From contig CM069872.1 in the NCBI GenBank assembly GCA_036172665.1, positions 44,130,101-44,194,100 on the forward strand: 64,000 nt of DNA, in the 5' to 3' direction. Made by a program: the position numbers and the translations under genes. The notes beneath the pieces were generated by a model. It was given only the letters and a program-made list of their open reading frames with translations. It did no database searches and was not told the origin of the DNA. Below, one piece after another: positions 56,493-64,000 of this stretch (position 1 is the stretch's first letter; every line of letters starts with the position of its first letter). Source of the DNA: Prosopocoilus inquinatus. Lineage: Eukaryota > Arthropoda > Insecta > Coleoptera > Lucanidae.

Positions 56493-58900
56493 AACACGTA
56501 AAGCCGATTATTTATGTATAACGAAACATCAGTTAAAAAGTGTTATAAAAGCTATCAGAAGATGAGGAGAGCCGTAATTAAAATTAACTTCCGATGTTCT
56601 AGAGGTTGCGCAAACATGCCGTTAATTTATAAATGCAATTTCTTTACATTTGCAATACATTTTCTAAAAATGTCTTTTATGTTTCATACCCTTTCTACAT
56701 TTTCTAATGTATAACATAAATTAAAAAGTGTAATTACTGCTCGAAAATGAACAGGAGAAGCATAGTATATGAGAAATTGTCGAAATTTAAGCATATACGA
56801 GTATTTTCTTAAATCTTGTGCGTTTTAAAATATTAACTACCTTTTTATTATATAACGATGCATTTATAACGTAACGGTGCATATTCGTAAACTCTCTATT
56901 ATTTAATTGGGCAAAAACTGCCAGGACACAGAGAAACGTTGTTAAAAAAATGTTCTCCGGAGAATAAATTCATAACTGTAAACAAATGAGAAACTAGGCT
57001 GTATTATTTAAAAGTTGTTATATTTTATTGATCTGTGATATTCTAGATCAATCCGCTCCTGTGTTTCTTTACTTTCTAGTATTTAAAAGCGTGCAAAATG
57101 TAAAATAGATTTGACATTGTCATTGAAATTAGTAGATTTTTACGCGATTACTTTTTTTTAAGATTTCAATTTGGCCAAATAAGTTCAAAAGTAAACAAAT
57201 AAATTCGATAGCTTAAAAACTGTTATTGTCTTAATAAGGAAATTTCGCCTGTGTTTGTTTTGAAGTCAACTACTCATGCTAAATTTAACTTTTTCTTTAG
57301 ATAACCTTCACTTTTTATACATTTAAATTTTTGGTCTTTACTTATTTTAAGGTTGCATTAGTCGTCATAATTCGTGGAATTTTGAAGAAAAAAAAATGAT
57401 TTATTATAAACATTTATTTGTGAAAGTAAATAAACAGTCGGTATTAAGAATTCCACTTTTTATAATGATAAATATTTGTGTACAAACGCGGCCAATAAAT
57501 TTCGTTTTTTTTAATTTGTAATTATCGTAAGGAAAAATCAAAAACATGACGCATTTCCTTATGCGAAGTTAAATAATAACGACAATCTAAAAATGCATAC
57601 CCAAAGAAATTTTATTGTCAAAAAAGTGGACGAAAATGTTATTTAAAAAATAGTAGTAATAGTATAAATTAACGAACAAATACAAATATAAATAAATTAG
57701 AGGAAAGTACTATGGACTTCGTGAACACAAATAAATGAATAATGTAAAAGAGATTTCAAATTCGAATTGTAACACAATGAAAATTATTAATAATAAAAAA
57801 ACGAAATTCATATTAACGAACTTTGCAAATCTAAAAATAAAATTGAAACAGAGTAAAGAATCGAGAACAAGTAAGATTTATATTTATTTTATCTATAAAT
57901 AAAATCAATGATTTTTGAGAAAAAAATAATTAAAGGTAAAATAATTTTAGTAAGTTGAAGTTCCTATAAATACAGTATATGCGGATAAACAAGAGTCAGT
58001 AAGTTCTGTCTTCTTTATTTTGTAAACGACTTTATTTTTATTATCAGCACAATACCCACATTTCTAATAAACAAGAAGTTTAATTACGTTTTAATTCCAC
58101 AAATAAACAACTCTATAATTCCCTGACTTAAAGTTCATTGTAGAGAAACAATGCTTTAGGGCTTAGGGGTTTATTAAAAGCGATAAGGTGTAACATAATT
58201 ATTTTCTTAAAATAAAATAAAGTTTTGCAAAAATAAATTAAGGATAACACTACAGGATTAGGTGTATTAAAAAGCAAAAAGCTGTTATGTTATATGTATA
58301 TTTCGTTTTAATACTGGAAAACCAATTATAAAAGTGAGAGAAATCTTTATTTGATTAGCTTTAAATTTAAATAATATGTATTAAAGTGCAACTTTGTAGT
58401 TTTTATTTTTACGTAGTTGTTAATTGAAGAGTTTCTTTTATCGTTGCCTCAGTTCTTACTATGCGAAGTATTTAACTTCGGCAAGTTCCTAACACAAGTT
58501 TTGCAGTAATAAAGGTAATAACAGTTAATTATTTAATAACTGCCGTGATTCAGCTATTAAAATAGGTATACATACATAAATAATGCGGCGTACGCGTGAT
58601 ACTATTTATATAAGTGTCTCACTTTAGAATTCTATCCATGGGAATCTCGCATATCTGAAGGTACATGAAAGTTAGATTAGGACAACAACGTTTCAGTTTG
58701 CGCAAAAAATAATTTCGGTTATTCAAAGTATTTATTTAAATTAATAAATTGCTTTGTTATTATTACTTAATTCTTTATTTAATTATATTGTTGATTTTGT
58801 TTTCTTTTCTACTTCCTCACATATATTTTTACATTTTCGACTTTTTAAACTCAGTACTTTTTAATCAATTAAAAGAACCCCGATTTGTGCATATAAAATA

Positions 58901-58906
58901 TTTATT
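58901..58906 (-). terminator. poly(A) signal of the Asn-Gly repeat gene
   Basis: AATAAA on the - strand, 54 bp past the stop codon. Confidence 0.55.
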
Positions 58907-58959
58907 GCGCTTGGTAACATACTTAAAGTGACAACATATAAAACTATAACAGAAATTTC

Positions 58960-61900
58960 TTATTCTTCATCTGCTGTATCCATTTCTCCATTACCATTCG
59001 AAGGTCCACCATTGCCATTACCATTCGAAGGAGGAGACATACCATTTCCATTGCCATTACCATTCGAAGGAGGAGACATATCATTTCCATTTCCATTACC
59101 ATTCGAAGGAGGAGGCATACCGTTTCCATTTCCATTACCATTCGAAGGAGGAGGCATACCATTTCCATTCGAAGGAGGTGACATACCATTTCCATTTCCG
59201 TTACCATTCGAAGGTGAAGCAGTTGTGGAAGGCATACCATTTCCATTTCCATTACCATTGGGTGGAGGCGCAGTGCTAACTGAAGTCGATGTTGTTGGTG
59301 GTATGGTTGGACACGGAGTCGTTTCATCCTCACAGAATAAATCGCAAAAAAAATTTTCGAACCAATCATCATCATCATCGCACCAATCGCAATCAAACTG
59401 GAATTTAATAAAATTGAAATTTTGTTTATCGATTTTTTTTAGTTCAACAATAAAACGAAATAAAACCGTTCCGCAATCAATTGTGGGTATAATTTTTCCC
59501 TATTAGTTTAAAAATATAAAAGCGTCGATTAAAACTTAAAAGAACGCGAAATACAAAGTATTAAAATGTAAATGAACTAATTGCTTAATTCGAAATCGTA
59601 AACGGCCAGTAAATTTCTCATGTCTTTTAACAAGAGTTAAACATCTAAAAATCCAGTTCCAGTTCTCATCAAGTTCACAAACGGCTTGTGCTTAAGGAGG
59701 GACAAGTTGAAATGTACGAAATATTCCAGTTAACAGAGACGTTTTGGTTAAAACGAGAAATAAATGTGTTCATAAGCACATATACTGTGTAATTTTAGTG
59801 TTTAAAGGCAGTTTAAGCGAGCGACTGAAAACTTGTACAAGGTGGGCCCAAAATTCAAGTTTCAATATTGACAGTTTTATTGATTGCAATATTTAAACCA
59901 TATGCAAATAACTGATTTAAATTAATGGCACTCGATAAACTTAATGATAAAAATATTATTGTAAAAGAGAAATTTCACTTTTATTGGTTGTATTGATTAA
60001 TACAAGTTGATTTCTACTTATTACAGTTAAACAAATATATTTTACATTCTGTTATATTACGTAAAAGTCCTCAGCAGGACCAAATCATTTTTCGCAATAT
60101 ATCAAACGATCCAATTTACAGATTTTTTTTTAATTTTGTTAATTATTCATGCATTATTAGACTAACGTCAAAATGTTTATAAGTTAATCGAAATGATATA
60201 AAAGAGGGGGTTTGATGTAACACCATGTTTTCTCGTCACAAATACAAAATAAATGTCTTCTTGTCTTCTTGTTGGTTGCATTAAATATTAATCAATTTAA
60301 TATATAACGCGTATCTACATGTCGCTATACAAAATATATGATAGTCTCAACCACTGTATTAAAAAAATGACACACGATCATTTCTTTTGCTTTGCGACTA
60401 AACAAATTATATTAACATTTTTTTATTTGATTTTTTAACAGACTAAAAATATTTATATTTGGAAATTTTAAAGACGTTTCCCAAAACTATAAAATATAAT
60501 ATAAATAATAAGAACCAAAAGCACTGTATCTAACAGAAACAGTAAGACGCGGATGGTTATGAGAAATATCTACCATTCCATACAAATATTAAACAAGAAT
60601 TCAGTCCTGCAGGTTAAACAAGGTCACCGTGTTGATAGTTTATTCAAAAATCATATCAGTCATACTATTATTGTCACTTATAAAATTAAAAAAAAAAACA
60701 CAAAACGAGCAAAATGCATTAAAATACTTACTCTTAACATTTCACTGGCTTTACAAAGCAGTTAATCAAGTCAAGAAATAAATGAACAAATCAAACTAAC
60801 CAAGTATACAGGATGCGCCACTGCAAATATGTTCAATCGCAATGTATTACGGTCGCCAATATCTATCACGTATGTAAATATACCGTTCAGATATTGTGAT
60901 ATAATGTACACAATACTCTGGCCAGCATGAACTATGTTTAGGGATAAACCAAGCTTCCATCAGAAACCATCAGAAATTTTGACACAGAATGAAATATCTC
61001 ATCTTTGGTTCGACGTCTTCAACGTAGATATTTCTTATTACATTTTCTTTGATAACAGAAATGGATTATTCATGGATCTCAAAAATAGTCTACGAAACAC
61101 CTAAAGAGTTTGTCCGTTATTTGATTAAGTCATGGATTATAGTTGCTTGGAAATAATTTCAAATATTTCTTTGTCCTTGGAATAGAAATATATACAAATA
61201 CAAATAAAATCTTAAAAACAACAAGAAAAGTTTTGATTGCGAAATTATCCAGTTCCCAAATTCACATTTGGCAAGCACAAAAAACGTAAACATCTACGAA
61301 CGATAATATCGGAAGACTGGTGAAGTCAAGGAAAAAATCAGAGAAACAATGGCAGTGAAGATAAACTGTACAATAGTGTCAAAAATACCTTTCCTTTGAA
61401 GGAAAGAAAGAAATCCCTGAGGAAGTAAGAAAACAAGTATTTAAACAATTAATAACATAAATACTTATAATAATATGCGAAGCACAAACATGGACATTAA
61501 AGAAAAGACAGAGAAAAACGTTCTGGAAAACAGATTAAGATAACACGAAGCAAAAATGTGTAATAATAATAATGTATTGTTATTGTTGATTCCTTTTACA
61601 CTTACTTACCTTTCCTCACTTAAATTACACGTTTTTTTCTTTTTACTTGAAGTGGAGTGAGCAAAAGTGAGGAATATACTTCCAAAAGACTCACGATGAA
61701 ACGTAATAGTATCTTGAAGTAGGTAGTCACTAAATATCATTGCATTTGGTTATTTTTTTTATAATTGACACAATTTCTTGACTAAGAATTTTTTCAGGTT
61801 CCTCCTCCTCAGTTGTTCCACGAAGAAAATTTTTTGCCTACTTTTTTATGTGATGTGGTCCAGTCACGTCGCCTGGCCTAATCTCAAGTCATTTGTAAAA

Positions 61901-62915
61901 GGAATTATGCTTTTTCTACAGCAGAAGCTCGTTTCAAAATAACTTACAAGCTAATATTATTAGAAGGGAAAAGAAATCGGCCAACTCGTTCCGCGAATAG
62001 TACAAAATTTAGTATTTGGACTGTATTAACTTTCCCTTTCATTCGAGGCCACGGAAGGAGTGAATAGTATATTCAGCGTAAAAAGCGTCCAACACTAGGT
62101 GGGCCGAATTCATTTCCCTGATTATTAGTCTTATAGTACATGTTCATACATGTTAAACTAGTAAATAGTTAAGTTAGATGGTTACAGTTCAGTTCAGATG
62201 ACTTTTAAGGAAATTGGCGTCAATGGATTATGAATTTCTGATGGTTTTGTGATTAGTTGAAAGCATGAATTTACGATGGTTAATTTATGAATACTTTCAT
62301 CGAAAAAGCTGTAATGAGGAGGATGTAAATCGAGAGAGTAGAAAAACACCTTATTGAATCACTTTAACAAGAAAAAGGTGGAAGTTCCATTCAAATTTCA
62401 AAATTGCTAGTAAAGGTATGTTTTATTTAATACTCCTAATACAATTTGAATTCCACGGTAAAATTATTAATTTAATTGAGCTATTTATTTAGCACAAATA
62501 ATTATATTGACTTTGTCGTCAATGGAATTCCTTTCTGATTTTTTGGTCCACTTTGTAATTGTAGTAAACAGTGGAGATCAACTGCTGCGTGTGGTATTAT
62601 TTATTTCGTAATTTTAAATTTCGTTGTATGTAGATTAATGGCATAGTAATACTTGTGTAATATACATATTACAAACAATGTATTGTGCCTTTAATTTATT
62701 TAGAATCTTTTGGATTCTAATCAGGTTCACGTTTTTTTGGCCACCTTGTGCAGAAAAAGTAACTATCACGTCACTAAACGTTTTTAATATATGTCGTTCT
62801 GTGCTCTCATATACATAAAAGTGCAGTTAAAACAAATGAAAAATGAACCCACCAAATCGGCAACCACAACAGAGGCCACCGCTGCGAGGACCACCAGCAG
62901 AGAGATGCGCACCAT
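58960..62915 (-). CDS. small secreted protein, Asp/Cys-rich head and Asn-Gly repeats, two exons
   Basis: Exon 1 62915-62853 encodes a signal peptide (MVRISLLVVLAAVASVVVAD L); exon 2 59397-58960 follows an AG acceptor in the same phase; 166 residues. The mature protein starts FDCDWCDDDDDWFENFFC with five Cys and many Asp/Trp/Phe, then PTTSTSVSTAPPP, then eight blocks of (NG)n separated by MSPPS, MPPPS or similar, ending EMDTADEE. Not recognised. Features suggest an extracellular or cuticle/matrix-type protein; the Asp run could bind cations (inference). Supported by a TATA box 66 bp upstream and a poly(A) signal. Exon 1 to exon 2 joining is inferred from phase and the lack of a better partner; an extra exon in the 3.5-kb intron is possible. 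The + strand frame opposite (58928-59506) is a mirror of the repeat. Confidence 0.65.
58985..59275 (-). repeat. tandem repeat coding the Asn-Gly blocks
   Basis: Units of 24-48 bp built on CCATTCGAAGGAGGAGACAT and CCATTTCCATTACCATT (+ strand). Units differ in length, as expected for slippage. Confidence 0.9.
59398..61859. other. intron of the Asn-Gly gene, non-coding
   Basis: AT-rich, no exon or repeat that I can support. Confidence 0.35.
61860..62115 (+). repeat. dispersed repeat, partner of 15750-16020
   Basis: Shares GAATTC.TTTCCCTG and CGTCC.ACAC blocks with the copy in Kal1 intron 4; moderate divergence. Confidence 0.5.
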
Positions 62916-62980
62916 TATCACGAGATCCGCCGCCTCAATAAAGATGTCGCCGAACCAGCTGGGTCCCTTCGCATGGCTTA

Positions 62981-62988
62981 CTTATATA
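62981..62988 (-). promoter_or_regulatory. TATA box of the Asn-Gly repeat gene
   Basis: - strand TATATAAG, about 66 bp before the ATG at 62915; same octamer and spacing type as at the PTTH/Trunk gene. Confidence 0.6.
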
Positions 62989-62989
62989 G

Positions 62990-64000
62990 TGCTGCCGTTA
63001 TTCACGAGCACACGTTAATAAAATAGGGTACGTGTGTGCGTGCGTCCTTTTTTTGTCCACCGCACGTTTACCCGTTAACTACGGCCTTGTCACAGATCTG
63101 AAGTCTGTTAACAATTTTTTGTACCGACTTCTGTCTTCTTATTTCTTCAGAACACGTTGTGATAAGAACACAATGGCACATTAAGAAAGATTCAGAAGTC
63201 TCCTATAGTCCAGCAAAACTAGCGATAAGTTATCACCGATAAAGGACCATTTCCACATTAGTTATCGCCCATGATACTTATCAAGCCAATACTAGTATTG
63301 CAGTACATTCAAGAGAATGTTAAAAGTAAATCACGCATAAGTTGTGAAATGAGCTCTAATATGTGTATCTATGTATATTCCAGAATGAGTTGTTGTTATA
63401 CGAAGGACAAGATAAAAAAAAACTTACATCAGTACCTACTTAATGAAATGTCCTTACAAGTCGATCGATTAAGAATGGTCCTTCTAAACTATGTATTCAG
63501 AATAATTTTGATAAATTCTGGATTTTGAACCATTTTTACTGAGGATCGCCAATGGTACCTAACTAACTGGTTATTGGAATGTCCATAATTTTATTTAGGA
63601 GGATATCGCCCCTTAAACTCGTTGAGTAACTAACAGTTGTTCAATATGTATTATCATGAAATCTATCTGCAAAGTCTCAGCAATAAATTTTTTACTGAAA
63701 TTAGAATAACATCTGCACCTCGAATCTTTTCCTAATGAATTTTTGGCCCGACGTCGAAGTACGTCCATATTTGAAATAAGTATGTATTAAGCCACGACCG
63801 CATGTTACGTCTACGTCGCACTTTTTATTTTGTTGCGGCGATAAATATTTATGCCGACTTGAATAGATGTTTGAATAAAATTAATTACGTTCAACATATG
63901 TTTCGAACGCCATACAAGGAAAACGTTCGTTTTGTTCGATTGAACAATCATGCATGCACATTACTAGATTTAAATCCAACCCCACTGGAACAATTAAATT
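62990..64000. other. intergenic right end
   Basis: Upstream of the Asn-Gly gene; no gene or repeat recognised to the window end. Confidence 0.4.

Larger units (their letters stand above)
54898..58959. other. 5' flank of Kal1 and intergenic DNA
   Basis: Presumably holds the Kal1 promoter; no clear TATA box was found. The - strand frame at 54905-55105 is upstream of the start codon and out of frame with Kal1. From 57 kb on the DNA is very AT-rich with no feature. Confidence 0.4.

Noticed and set aside
58928..59506. 192-codon + strand frame rich in PFEGG and FPLP
   Set aside because: Mirror of the Asn-Gly repeat; the - strand has signal peptide, splice sites, TATA box and poly(A) signal.

Overview
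The window reads as AT-rich nuclear DNA of an insect. The evidence is short GT-AG introns, a torso-ligand (PTTH/Trunk) gene, a Kallmann-protein gene, tRNA-derived SINEs, Penelope and Gypsy retroelements, and many short inverted-repeat DNA transposons. A beetle is my guess from general character only; nothing here proves the order. No prokaryotic-style operon is present.

Layout. (1) 1-2.4 kb, + strand: the last five exons of an alpha-carbonic anhydrase whose start lies left of the window. (2) 4.27-6.57 kb, - strand: a seven-exon C2H2 zinc-finger gene with about ten fingers, convergent with the carbonic anhydrase. (3) 7.4-13.0 kb: a non-coding repetitive structure of 306-bp tandem units in opposite orientations on two flanks, with two large palindromes between them. 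(4) 13.5-14.2 kb: a solo Gypsy LTR and a SINE. (5) 15.07-54.90 kb, - strand: the Kallmann/anosmin-1 gene, seven exons over about 40 kb. Its intron 4 holds a complete PTTH/Trunk-type neurohormone gene on the + strand. Its 17.9-kb intron 2 holds a decayed Penelope-like element and a full-length, apparently very young Gypsy retrotransposon with identical LTRs. Its 18-kb intron 1 holds SINEs and several MITEs. (6) 58.96-62.92 kb, - strand: a two-exon gene for a small secreted protein with an Asp/Cys-rich head and Asn-Gly repeats.

The most remarkable object is the Gypsy element at 25069-31568. Its Pol has the usual protease, RT, RNase H and integrase, then a macro domain of the TARG1/OARD1 (ADP-ribose hydrolase) type with the expected Lys and Asp in place, then a CCCH zinc finger. 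Its Gag starts with a SAP-like motif and an 11-residue-repeat coiled coil. A candidate -1 slip site, GTTAAAC, abuts the gag stop codon. A second recurring signal is a hammerhead-ribozyme-like core (CTGANGA, short stem, GAAAC) in four unrelated-looking repeats, one of them just downstream of the Penelope-like element.

Exon boundaries were read by eye from splice signals and reading phase; all phases close for the Kallmann gene, the carbonic anhydrase, the PTTH/Trunk gene and the Asn-Gly gene. One junction in the zinc-finger gene remains ambiguous.
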